The translations under genes were made by a program, and so were the position numbers. 36,357 nt of DNA. Source: Nitrospiraceae bacterium (GTDB lineage Bacteria > Nitrospirota > Thermodesulfovibrionia > UBA6902). Numbering within the stretch: position 1 is the first letter of the stretch; the number at the start of each line of letters is the position of its first letter. Shown here in pieces: positions 1 through 7,313 of the stretch. Below the pieces are notes generated by a model, which searched no databases, was not told the DNA's origin, and saw only the letters and a list, made by a program, of their open reading frames with translations. The DNA is taken from the NCBI GenBank assembly GCA_003599425.1, contig QZKC01000002.1, positions 1 to 36,357 on the forward strand, in the 5' to 3' direction.

Positions 1-142
1 CGCATTACGTTGTTGCCTGTTCAGCAATCGTTGGGAAGATTTCTGGGAGAATCGGATATGCGCTTAATTCCCTTTACCAATAAATTTGTCGCACACCCGC
101 TGTATTATGCTGTATTAAATAAGCTAAAGAAATGCTGCTATT
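1..142. other. Cluster 1 downstream flank, no gene seen
   Basis: This is the stretch after the last gene of T2SS cluster 1. I see no convincing coding region, hairpin terminator or RNA gene in it. A short plus-strand reading frame (10-219) runs through it into gspC1, but it has no family resemblance and no ribosome binding site. Confidence 0.4.
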
Positions 143-775
143 CTATCTTGGAGGGATGGGTCTCTGCGGTAACCGTCTCTGACGGGGTGCTGGAGGTATT
201 GCGGGCTGCTGCTGCATAACGGGCGGAGGTTGAACCTGAGGCGTCTGTTGCTGCGGGGCCTGGGGAATTTGCGGCGGAGGCATCGCTATTTGTCTCACAG
301 CCGGCAGTCCCTGCTTTTCTTCCCTCAACCTGACTTCTGTCTTTTCAGTGTTCCATGAAAGGATGACCTTGTCCTCCAGAATGTCCGACAGGACATAGCC
401 GCCTATTGATTCATTCAGGCGATAGAGACGTGTTGTTTTTGTATTCGGGTCTTCAAGAATGGCTGTTTTGTCATTTCCGAGAATAATGGTGCCAAAAAGT
501 CTCGGCGGTATTTTAGGGGCTGCCTGTTGAACGGCCTCTTCCCTGTATGGCGAACGCGAAGGACGAAAAAGATCCATATTTGAAATTATCTGAAAGAGTG
601 AGGGATCAACAGTTTTATCCTCGTCCTGAGACTCTCCGCCATCTTTCTGTGCCTGAACAGCAGGAGGAGATGATGGAATGTCCATTTTATAGGAATAAAC
701 TTTATAGGCTTTCAGGCCAAGAAAGCCTATGATGATGAGCAGCAGCACATTGACAAGAAAATAGTTACGTAACAT
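143..775 (-). CDS. gspC: GspC-like T2SS coupling protein, cluster 1 (no PDZ domain)
   Basis: Inner-membrane coupling protein expected to link the secretin to the inner-membrane platform of the T2SS. The 210-residue product has one N-terminal membrane segment (about residues 5-24), a linker, and a homology-region (HR/PilP-like) domain at about 60-155, including the typical 'LFGTIILG' strand and the following 'AILED' strand. The expected C-terminal PDZ domain is absent; instead residues about 165-210 are rich in proline and glutamine. The gene overlaps gspM1 by 11 nt and is last in the cluster, whereas gspC is usually first. The family call rests on the HR domain plus operon context; a PilP-like label would also be defensible. 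Confidence 0.75.
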   Translation of the reverse strand: MLRNYFLVNVLLLIIIGFLGLKAYKVYSYKMDIPSSPPAVQAQKDGGESQDEDKTVDPSLFQIISNMDLFRPSRSPYREEAVQQAAPKIPPRLFGTIILGNDKTAILEDPNTKTTRLYRLNESIGGYVLSDILEDKVILSWNTEKTEVRLREEKQGLPAVRQIAMPPPQIPQAPQQQTPQVQPPPVMQQQPAIPPAPRQRRLPQRPIPPR

Positions 776-1373
776 TTTTTGCCTCTTTATTTTCTTTTAT
801 GGTCTCCTCTTCAGCAGGCCTTTTGATATAACCTATAACAATTACACTGGCAAAGATATCCGACGGATTTGTGATATTGGTAACTCTGACCTTGATCTCT
901 GAGATATTCAGCAGATAGGACGATATCCTTAGCCTGTACAGGAACTCCTTTAATTTTTCCGTTGTTGTGGTAAAACCGACCTCAACAGGGACGGCAACAT
1001 AAGAATGGATTTCCGCAGGGTTCAGCGTGCGCTCCAAAGCAATATTTATTCCCTGTGTAGCAGCGGCCTCTCTTATTATTCTTGAAAGCGCAGCGGCAGC
1101 GATCGGCGGCTTGTCTCCCTGCAGTATCGCCTTTTCACGGTTTTCTATCTGCTGTTTCACTTCTGTGAGACGCTTTTCTATCTGGTCCTTTCCGGATATT
1201 TTCATCAACTGTTTATCAAGCATTACAAGCCTTGCGTCAGTGAACTCATCGGCGCGCCTCCTCAACTCCTGATACCACGTATATCCCTCAAAAAGGACGA
1301 TCATTGAAACAACTATAACTCCGATGATTATGAACTTTCTTTCTCTCTCGCTTATCTTCGACAATAGATTCAT
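765..1373 (-). CDS. gspM: GspM/PilO-like T2SS platform protein, cluster 1
   Basis: Inner-membrane platform subunit that partners GspL. The 202-residue product has a short cytoplasmic N-terminus, one membrane segment at about residues 14-31, a charged coiled-coil stretch (about 33-90) and a C-terminal ferredoxin-like periplasmic domain, the usual GspM/PilO plan. It lies 3 nt after gspL1 and overlaps gspC1 by 11 nt, so translation is probably coupled. Sequence similarity in this family is weak, and the assignment depends on topology and position between gspL and gspC. Confidence 0.75.
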   Translation of the reverse strand: MNLLSKISERERKFIIIGVIVVSMIVLFEGYTWYQELRRRADEFTDARLVMLDKQLMKISGKDQIEKRLTEVKQQIENREKAILQGDKPPIAAAALSRIIREAAATQGINIALERTLNPAEIHSYVAVPVEVGFTTTTEKLKEFLYRLRISSYLLNISEIKVRVTNITNPSDIFASVIVIGYIKRPAEEETIKENKEAKNVT

Positions 1374-1376
1374 GGC

Positions 1377-2972
1377 TTATTCTTTTTCTTCCTCTTTTTT
1401 GATCTCCTGTCCTTTCCCTTGTTCTGTCTCCTGAACCGCCGTCTGTTCCCCGGTCTTTTCTGACGGTTCAGGTTCCTTCTTTTTCCCGGGCAGAACAATC
1501 AGGGCCCCCAGCTTGAACTGTTCCTTGTCTCCTGTTTTCTTGACAGGCCCGACCAGTGCAACCTTTTCGAGGTACGTGGAATCCTCAAGAAGCGGTATGA
1601 GGGCAGAAGATGAAGCAGCCTGTCCGCTGAGTATCAGCTCCCCGAGTCCCTTCTTCTTGTCTTTGGGTTCAAAGGCCTTGAACTCGAGATTTGTTATCCA
1701 TGCGTCCTTCGGCATCAGGCCCGTGATCTCTGTAAGCAGTTCAAGAGTGATCTCGCTGTTTTTCAGATTTCGCAGCACATCGATCCGCTCCTGTATGCCG
1801 TTGATATCGGCTGTAAGTTTCTCGAGCCCAGATACCATAGGCTGATTTTTTTTCAGGACCGCTTCAACATTTGAAAGATATTGCCTCTTCTTGTAGGCCT
1901 CAGTCGCAAATATCCCGATAATAAGCACGAATATCAGGACAAAGAATATTTTTGTACTGAGAGGTACTGTCTTTCTTGTCTCGTATTCCATCTTGTGCGG
2001 AAGCAGGTTAACTCTGTATGTAGCCAGGCCGAGACCTCCGAAACAGGCTCCTACAGCGGATGCAAGCATATTAATGTCCGTCTTGTTCGTATTACCCGAT
2101 AGATTGGAAATCTGATCAAGGGTAACTATATTTATTCCTGTCTTCTCTTTCAGCTCATGTATGACTTCCGTAACAGAATTCATGTCGCCGGACAGTATTA
2201 GTGTATGAAACCGTTCCACTGAATATCTTGACTGTATCTCGGCCAGGTAACGGGAGATGTCATTCATAAACGCTCCGTGCTCCTGTCCGATCCTGTATGT
2301 TAACGACCTGTGATATATGTAAAGTCCGTCTTTCAGCACTGACATGCATGCATGTGCTTTATCAAAATACAGAAAAATATTTGTCTCGCCGCTCTTCCCG
2401 ACAGCCCTTGACCTCCGCATGATCCCCATAACCTCCAGCAGGCCTCCTGCTGTAATGTCGCTTAACTCAAGTGTGTTCAGAACAGCAAAAGATGAAGGAA
2501 TAACTGTATTCGGCCTCAAAGATAGCTTTTCAAGAAAATCTTTGACATATTCCATTTTCTCCTTGTGAACAGTGACGAAAACGACAGAGTATGCTGCGGC
2601 CTTTTCATCAAGCACCAGAAAATCGAAGGAGACTTCTTCGATGTTGAATGGGATATGACGCTCAATTTCAAAGCGCATCATGTTCACTATGACGTCTTTC
2701 CCTTTTCCCTTGATCGAAGGGATATCAGTGAATTTTGTGATCGCCCATTTGTCGGGTATGCTTACAAATACCCTGTCAGGTTTTTCACCCAGACGGTTGA
2801 TGTATCCCCGTATCTCGGCAAGATTTGCATCATCGGCCTTTAATGGGAATGACGATGATGAAAGAAGGCTCATACCCGAAACACCGTTCCTCATGAATAC
2901 GATCTCGAGTGTTTCATCCCTGAATTCAACCCCCAGAAATGTTCCCAACAGCTTATTAAACAATGTTGTCAT
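1377..2972 (-). CDS. gspL: GspL-type platform protein with PilM-PilN-like architecture, cluster 1
   Basis: Platform protein that would connect the GspE ATPase to the membrane. At 531 residues it is longer than a typical GspL. Residues about 1-310 form a PilM-like actin-fold cytoplasmic domain (segments such as 'VFVSIPDKWAITK' and 'MMRFEIERHIPF'). This is followed by a PilN-like junction 'YRVNLLPHKME', a membrane segment at about 341-357, a coiled coil and a periplasmic domain. The last 27 residues or so are almost all Lys/Glu/Gln. The start codon lies inside the end of gspK1 (17-nt overlap). It reads as a PilM-PilN fusion doing the job of GspL; which partner GspE it binds is inferred from synteny. 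Confidence 0.85.
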   Translation of the reverse strand: MTTLFNKLLGTFLGVEFRDETLEIVFMRNGVSGMSLLSSSSFPLKADDANLAEIRGYINRLGEKPDRVFVSIPDKWAITKFTDIPSIKGKGKDVIVNMMRFEIERHIPFNIEEVSFDFLVLDEKAAAYSVVFVTVHKEKMEYVKDFLEKLSLRPNTVIPSSFAVLNTLELSDITAGGLLEVMGIMRRSRAVGKSGETNIFLYFDKAHACMSVLKDGLYIYHRSLTYRIGQEHGAFMNDISRYLAEIQSRYSVERFHTLILSGDMNSVTEVIHELKEKTGINIVTLDQISNLSGNTNKTDINMLASAVGACFGGLGLATYRVNLLPHKMEYETRKTVPLSTKIFFVLIFVLIIGIFATEAYKKRQYLSNVEAVLKKNQPMVSGLEKLTADINGIQERIDVLRNLKNSEITLELLTEITGLMPKDAWITNLEFKAFEPKDKKKGLGELILSGQAASSSALIPLLEDSTYLEKVALVGPVKKTGDKEQFKLGALIVLPGKKKEPEPSEKTGEQTAVQETEQGKGQEIKKEEEKE

Positions 2973-3906
2973 TCCAGTGCACGGTCTCCAGTTTGTTACC
3001 CGTTCTTTTAACGGTAATTTTAACTGTTCTCTTAACAGAATGGTCTGAATTATATCCGGTTGACAGAATAGTGATGAACTCAGACCCTGTCTTGCCTCCT
3101 TCAGCAGGAGCCGTCAGTCCCCCTGTCTTGCGCTGTTCGATAATACTTAATGCAAAATCATACCCCATCAAAGCTTCAATTACCTCCATAGGAGCGGTCC
3201 TCATATTGACAGCGCCCGATCCGTAAACAGTAAAATATTGCCGTACGCCCCCGGTTCCCTCTTCTCCATCGCTCCCGGAACCAGCAAATATCTCCGGTTT
3301 CATGCCTTTCACAAGCAGAAGTTCATCAGGAGAGTCAAACGGCCCGTCCTTTGAGCTGTACGGTCTTTCCAGCGACTCATAATAATCATCCTCTGCCCCG
3401 CTCAGCAAGTGGAGGTCATCAGTATCTCTCCAGTCCATGATCGAGTCTACTATCGTATCGACATCCTCTATCTCAAGTCCAGCAGTTTGAAATATGCTCC
3501 GTAACTGCTCAGGCGTCGCGGTATTGAGATTCAACTTCCCGTCCTCATCCATTATGATATATTCGAAACTGCCTTTTCCAAGATCTGCTTTCCTTTCAGG
3601 AAGCTCTTCTGCATCAGGGTCAAAAACCAGCACATTATCAGCGTTCATATACATCCTTGAAAGATCGTTCTGGGCAAGCAGCTCGGTCTTTGCCATTTCA
3701 ATCCCTGCAATGGCAAGCTGATAAGATTCTTCTTCTTCCTTGAAGTTCCTCGTAATATTGATCTCTGTTCTCATGGAATATGAGAACTCACCTACAATTG
3801 CTATCAGGACGACAATGACCCATATGACAAGAACCAGGGCGACCCCGCCGCTCTGGTCAAACAATATTCCTCTTCCTCTCTTATGATATTTCAAGGCCTG
3901 CATCAT
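2956..3906 (-). CDS. gspK: GspK minor pseudopilin, cluster 1
   Basis: Large minor pseudopilin, expected to sit at the tip of the pseudopilus with GspI and GspJ. The 316-residue product has a prepilin-like leader ending at 'SGG', then a hydrophobic helix ('VALVLVIWVIVVLIAIVGEF') without the Glu5 found in other pseudopilins, as is normal for GspK. Helix-hairpin-helix-like segments ('LNLNTATPEQL', 'SPDELLLVKGM') mark the GspK alpha domain inserted in the pilin fold. It overlaps gspJ1 by 26 nt and gspL1 by 17 nt. A second ATG one codon later is an equally possible start. Confidence 0.9.
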   Translation of the reverse strand: MMQALKYHKRGRGILFDQSGGVALVLVIWVIVVLIAIVGEFSYSMRTEINITRNFKEEEESYQLAIAGIEMAKTELLAQNDLSRMYMNADNVLVFDPDAEELPERKADLGKGSFEYIIMDEDGKLNLNTATPEQLRSIFQTAGLEIEDVDTIVDSIMDWRDTDDLHLLSGAEDDYYESLERPYSSKDGPFDSPDELLLVKGMKPEIFAGSGSDGEEGTGGVRQYFTVYGSGAVNMRTAPMEVIEALMGYDFALSIIEQRKTGGLTAPAEGGKTGSEFITILSTGYNSDHSVKRTVKITVKRTGNKLETVHWNDNIV

Positions 3907-4522
3907 CCTCTTTTTTATCCATGCCCATCGGAATATTTATGACAAAAGGCTGAAAATATGATATCTTCACTCTGACAGCAGCGGGAAGTTTCTTTTCGTC
4001 GTCCCACGAGTCTTCCCACTCTCCGCTTTTGGAGAGATATGTAAACTTGACCTCTTCAATATCTGAATCAATGGTTTCGTCATCTCCCTTTATTTTTTCT
4101 TTCAGTTTTTTATCCGGCAGCAACCCTTCCTTATATAACATGCTGCCATCCTTATAAGAATACTTTACCCATTTGAAGCCGCCATAAAAAGAATCAGTAA
4201 CCGTAGTGACGAACAGCAGTGAATCCTCTTCTCCCTTGAACAACACAACCGGCTCATCATCATCGACCTTCATTTTATACGGAAATGCTGACGCAACCTG
4301 CTGTGACAGCAGGCTCGATAATACCCTCAACCTCTGGGTCTCTCCTGTTTCTTTCTCCCCTTTTTCCCATGCCTGAATTCCCAGCCGAAAGGCACTGCCA
4401 ATGATCAGGGTAATAAGGCTCAGGATAGTGATGGAGATGACGACCTCAAGAAGTGTAAAGCCGTCCTTTAACTTCCGACTTTTGACTTCTGACTTTTGAC
4501 TTTTATTACAGATTCTCTTCAT
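3881..4522 (-). CDS. gspJ: GspJ minor pseudopilin, cluster 1
   Basis: Minor pseudopilin of the tip complex. The 213-residue product has a long basic leader, a canonical prepilin peptidase site 'GFTLLEVVI' at about residue 21 with Glu at +5, a hydrophobic helix, and a GspJ-type globular domain ('LRVLSSLLSQQVASAF', later 'EVKFTYLSKSGEWEDSW'). The leader is encoded by a degenerate array of 7-nt repeats (4471-4504), so its sequence is probably repeat-derived. The start overlaps the end of gspI1 by 17 nt. Confidence 0.9.
   Translation of the reverse strand: MKRICNKSQKSEVKSRKLKDGFTLLEVVISITILSLITLIIGSAFRLGIQAWEKGEKETGETQRLRVLSSLLSQQVASAFPYKMKVDDDEPVVLFKGEEDSLLFVTTVTDSFYGGFKWVKYSYKDGSMLYKEGLLPDKKLKEKIKGDDETIDSDIEEVKFTYLSKSGEWEDSWDDEKKLPAAVRVKISYFQPFVINIPMGMDKKEDDAGLEIS
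4471..4504. repeat. Heptanucleotide repeat array inside gspJ1 leader
   Basis: Nearly five tandem 7-nt units on the plus strand: ACTTCCG, ACTTTTG, ACTTCTG, ACTTTTG and a partial ACTTTT. Read on the minus strand they encode most of the GspJ1 leader peptide just before the 'GFTLLE' cleavage site. The units vary at one or two positions. Confidence 0.85.
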
Positions 4523-4931
4523 CAGTAATAACCTTCAATCCGACGAGTTCCACGGTACGGGGCTTTTTTCGTACATCGTCCCACATTACTTTAACTTTTA
4601 TTTCCATCAGCTTTAACTGACTTTCCTCAAGTTCCTTATAAGGCTGCACCTCTGTCTCCCATCTGTACCCGTCATCGAAAGAACCTGTTTCCTGAACAGG
4701 ATTCGCAAACAAGTCGCTCATCTTGTCCTTGGCGTGTATGATCGCACGCGAATAATCGCAGGAGGTCCTCGCAGCCCGAAGCCCTCCTGCGAACAATTGC
4801 ATAACAAGGACAAGGCTGATGCTCAGGATCACCATCGCAATAATAACCTCGATAAGAGTGAACCCGGCAACTTCTTTCTTGTTATTTCTAAATCCTTTTG
4901 ACTTTTGATTTTTGACTTCTGACTTCTTCAT
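4506..4931 (-). CDS. gspI: GspI minor pseudopilin, cluster 1
   Basis: Minor pseudopilin that nucleates the tip complex. The 141-residue product has a basic leader of about 23 residues, the processing site 'GFTLIEVIIAMVILS' and a short C-terminal pilin domain with the GspI-type stretch 'AIIHAKDKMSDLFANP'. The leader is mostly encoded by a heptanucleotide array (4894-4928). It starts 12 nt after gspH1 and overlaps gspJ1 by 17 nt. The usual GspI leader is much shorter (about 6 residues), so this one is extended. Confidence 0.9.
   Translation of the reverse strand: MKKSEVKNQKSKGFRNNKKEVAGFTLIEVIIAMVILSISLVLVMQLFAGGLRAARTSCDYSRAIIHAKDKMSDLFANPVQETGSFDDGYRWETEVQPYKELEESQLKLMEIKVKVMWDDVRKKPRTVELVGLKVITDEENL
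4894..4928. repeat. Heptanucleotide repeat array inside gspI1 leader
   Basis: Five 7-nt units on the plus strand: CCTTTTG, ACTTTTG, ATTTTTG, ACTTCTG, ACTTCTT. They encode residues from about 2 to 13 of GspI1 on the minus strand. The unit is the same family as in the gspJ1 leader about 400 nt away. Confidence 0.85.
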
Positions 4932-4943
4932 TTGTTCTTATAT

Positions 4944-5453
4944 TCAGATGTCCCCGCGTCCTATATCGACCTTGCCGGTTATTCTATTTACCGTTATATA
5001 GTAAACATTGCCTTTCCTGTTGCTCACTTCAACCACCCCGCCTGTTGAATTTCCAACCGGAAAAAACTCTATGAAAGGAGAATCCGAGTCGTTACCCTGA
5101 ACTGTCATCTCCATCTCTTCGGGGATCGGCTTGTTAATGACCTGAATGTATTTCCCTTTGCTGTTATCTGCACTTTCGGTGCTTTCATCGGCGCTCTCAA
5201 CTTTTGTTCTATCGGTGTAAACTGTGTATATCCGTTCTTTTTTATCTATGACAAAACAGTAGGTTTTTTTCTCGGTTATTGCCTGGTTCCTTGCATACCT
5301 GAGAACCGCTGACAGGTCCTTGGTAATGCGCTTCATCTCAAAACTGCCCGAATTCCGGCTGATTACAATACCGACCAGCCCGGAAGCAAGTCCGATAATG
5401 ATCAGAACGATGATAAGCTCGATCAGGGTAAACCCCTTATTGCAATCTCTCAT
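4944..5453 (-). CDS. gspH: GspH minor pseudopilin, cluster 1
   Basis: Minor pseudopilin of the T2SS pseudopilus. The 169-residue product has a short normal leader (MRDCNKG), the site 'GFTLIELIIVLIIIG', a hydrophobic helix and a GspH/FimT-like C-terminal domain ('DLSAVLRYARNQAITEKK' is the typical helix after the membrane part). Its start directly abuts the gspG1 stop. Its leader carries no repeat, unlike neighbouring gspI1 and gspJ1. Confidence 0.9.
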   Translation of the reverse strand: MRDCNKGFTLIELIIVLIIIGLASGLVGIVISRNSGSFEMKRITKDLSAVLRYARNQAITEKKTYCFVIDKKERIYTVYTDRTKVESADESTESADNSKGKYIQVINKPIPEEMEMTVQGNDSDSPFIEFFPVGNSTGGVVEVSNRKGNVYYITVNRITGKVDIGRGDI

Positions 5454-5918
5454 TTACTTCATCGACTTCCAGCTCACGATATCTTCATTTTCTCCTTCTC
5501 CACCCTCTGAATTATCGGCGCCAAATGTATAAAGGTCATAATCGCCGTGTTTGCCCGGTGATTCATAGTGATAAGGATTGTTCCAGGGGTCGGCAGGAAT
5601 TTCGTTCTTTTTCAGATAAGGCCCGTTCCATCCGTCAGAACCAGATGGTTGTGTGATCAGGGATTCAAGGCCTTCAGATGAAGTCGGATAGCGCCCCGCA
5701 TCAAGCCTGAAAGAATCAAGCGCTGTTCCAAAAAGTTCTATCTGGGCATGGGCCGCCTTCTGTTTTGCCTGACCTATCCTGCCGAACATCCTCGGCACAA
5801 CAAGCGCTGCAAGCAGTCCCAGGATTATCATGACGACCATAAGCTCTATAAGGGTGAAACCTTTCTCAGAGTCATGAGTATCCTTTTTCTGTACTCTTTC
5901 TATGTTGTTCTTATTCAT
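5454..5918 (-). CDS. gspG: GspG major pseudopilin, cluster 1
   Basis: Major pseudopilin that forms the shaft of the pseudopilus. The 154-residue product has the site 'GFTLIELMVVMIILG', then the conserved GspG body: 'GRYPTSSEGLESLI', 'NGPYLKK', 'DPWNNPY' and a C-terminal Asp/Glu-rich loop ('GADNSEGGEGENEDI') that fits the structural calcium site of the family. The ATG at 5918 was chosen because a GGAGGG Shine-Dalgarno lies 6 nt upstream; a TTG 12 nt further upstream overlaps that site and is unlikely. Upstream lies a heptanucleotide repeat in the gap to gspF1. Confidence 0.95.
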   Translation of the reverse strand: MNKNNIERVQKKDTHDSEKGFTLIELMVVMIILGLLAALVVPRMFGRIGQAKQKAAHAQIELFGTALDSFRLDAGRYPTSSEGLESLITQPSGSDGWNGPYLKKNEIPADPWNNPYHYESPGKHGDYDLYTFGADNSEGGEGENEDIVSWKSMK

Positions 5919-5935
5919 AAGGCCCTCCAAAATAA

Positions 5936-5982
5936 AGTTTTTAGCTGTCAGTGTTCAGTTGTTAGTCTATAAACTAAAAACT
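5936..5982. repeat. Heptanucleotide array with flanking inverted repeat, gspF1-gspG1 gap
   Basis: Four 7-nt units (TTAGCTG, TCAGTGT, TCAGTTG, TTAGTCT; 5941-5968) lie just upstream of the gspG1 ribosome binding site. They are embedded between inverted copies of AGTTTTTAG (5936-5944) and CTAAAAACT (5974-5982). The gap between gspF1 and gspG1 holds nothing else recognisable. Confidence 0.7.
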
Positions 5983-5999
5983 GTCAACAAACAACTCTC

Positions 6000-7217
6000 T
6001 CAAAACGGCAGCTCATTAATACTGAATATTGCCGTTAGCATAGCTATTACAATAAAGCCGACCATAATGCCCATTACCAGGATCAGGACGGGTTCAAGCA
6101 GCGACAAAAGACGTTTTACCGTGGTCCGCACTTCAAGGTCGAAACGGTCGGCGATCTTGATCAGCATCTCATCGAGCCTGCCGGTCTCTTCTCCGACTGT
6201 TACCATATGCACTGCGAGAGGCGGAATGATATCGCTTTTTCTCAGGGGTTCCGAAAGCCCCCGCCCCTTTCTTACAGACTCCCTTACGTCAGCAATTATT
6301 TCTGATATCCTGTCGCTTCCAAGTGTACCCTTCACAATCTGCAATGCATTCATTATGGGAACACCGCTGCCGAGAAGGGTGCCGAGCGTCCGTGCAAACC
6401 GCGAAACAGCGGTTTCTTTAAACAGTTTCCCGAATACCGGCAGATTGAATTTCATCCTGTCCCAGGTGCGCCTTCCGTCTTCGCTTCTGAAATACCTCTT
6501 CATCAGAACGGCAACCGCGGTTACAAGAATAAGGATCATCCACCAGTACTTCACAAGGGTTCCGCTGACGGCAAGCAGGATTACTGTCGGCAGAGGAAGA
6601 TCGCTTCCCATATCAGTAAATATCTTTGCGAATTGGGGAACGACAAATGTAAGAAGCACAATTACCGCGGCCCCCCCGACCACGGAGAGGATAAGCGGAT
6701 AAATGAGCGCTGAACGGACTTCTTCCTTAAGCCCCTCGGTATTTTCAAGATATACCGCCATACGGGATATCGTATTTTCAAGAAAGCCTCCGGCCTCACC
6801 GGCCTTTATCATATTCACATAAAACAGCGGGAACACCGATGGATATTTCTGCAGCGCTTCTGAAAAAGACCTGCCCCCTTTCACCTGTGAAAGGACATCT
6901 TTGGTAAGTTCCTTCATCGTTTCCTTGTCTGTAAGCTCGGATAATATGGAAAGAGATTTATCGAGTGTAAAGCCAGCATCAAGGAGCACCCCGATCTGAT
7001 AGGTAAAAACCATTACGTCCTTTGTCGTTATCCTGTTTTTGACGGATGAGAACAGGCGCATGACAAGATTTTCCCGTTTGACTGCCTTGCTTACCTTCAG
7101 GGGGAAATATCCCATGTCCTGAATACGGTCAATCGCAAGACGTTCATTCGTCACTTCAAGAGTGCCAGTAACAATATTCCCGTCACGTGTTGTCGCTTCG
7201 TAATAGAATGTTTCCAT
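6000..7217 (-). CDS. gspF: GspF inner-membrane platform protein, cluster 1
   Basis: Polytopic inner-membrane protein at the core of the T2SS platform, thought to transmit GspE motion to pseudopilus assembly. The 405-residue product has two tandem T2SSF domains (about residues 70-190 and 270-395), each with the 'KAGEAGGFLE' / 'TVGEETGRLDEML' signature. Membrane segments lie at about 165-190, 215-235 and 370-400. It begins 'METFYYEATTRDG', a standard GspF start. No Shine-Dalgarno precedes the ATG, and the 96-nt gap to gspE1 contains a palindromic repeat. Confidence 0.95.
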   Translation of the reverse strand: METFYYEATTRDGNIVTGTLEVTNERLAIDRIQDMGYFPLKVSKAVKRENLVMRLFSSVKNRITTKDVMVFTYQIGVLLDAGFTLDKSLSILSELTDKETMKELTKDVLSQVKGGRSFSEALQKYPSVFPLFYVNMIKAGEAGGFLENTISRMAVYLENTEGLKEEVRSALIYPLILSVVGGAAVIVLLTFVVPQFAKIFTDMGSDLPLPTVILLAVSGTLVKYWWMILILVTAVAVLMKRYFRSEDGRRTWDRMKFNLPVFGKLFKETAVSRFARTLGTLLGSGVPIMNALQIVKGTLGSDRISEIIADVRESVRKGRGLSEPLRKSDIIPPLAVHMVTVGEETGRLDEMLIKIADRFDLEVRTTVKRLLSLLEPVLILVMGIMVGFIVIAMLTAIFSINELPF

Positions 7218-7240
7218 ATTATTTTTGGATTTTATTTTGA

Positions 7241-7304
7241 AACCACTGAGTTCGCAGAGAACTCGGAAAGAAATTTATTTCAAAACTCTGTGACCTCTGT
7301 GGTT
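7241..7304. repeat. Palindromic intergenic repeat in the gspE1-gspF1 gap
   Basis: A 64-bp element bounded by imperfect 19-bp inverted repeats: 7241-7259 and 7286-7304 match at 16 of 19 positions when one is reverse-complemented (consensus AACCACWGAGKTCRCAGAG). Such 'CACAGAG' palindromes recur as dispersed repeats in several environmental bacterial lineages. It fills almost the whole gap between gspE1 and gspF1. Confidence 0.75.
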
Positions 7305-7313
7305 AATTTTAAT

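Noticed and set aside
10-219. 69-residue plus-strand reading frame at the window start
   Set aside because: It overlaps gspC1 on the other strand, has no ribosome binding site and resembles no family.
4471-4928. Heptanucleotide arrays as CRISPR repeats
   Set aside because: Units are 7 nt, contiguous and without spacers.
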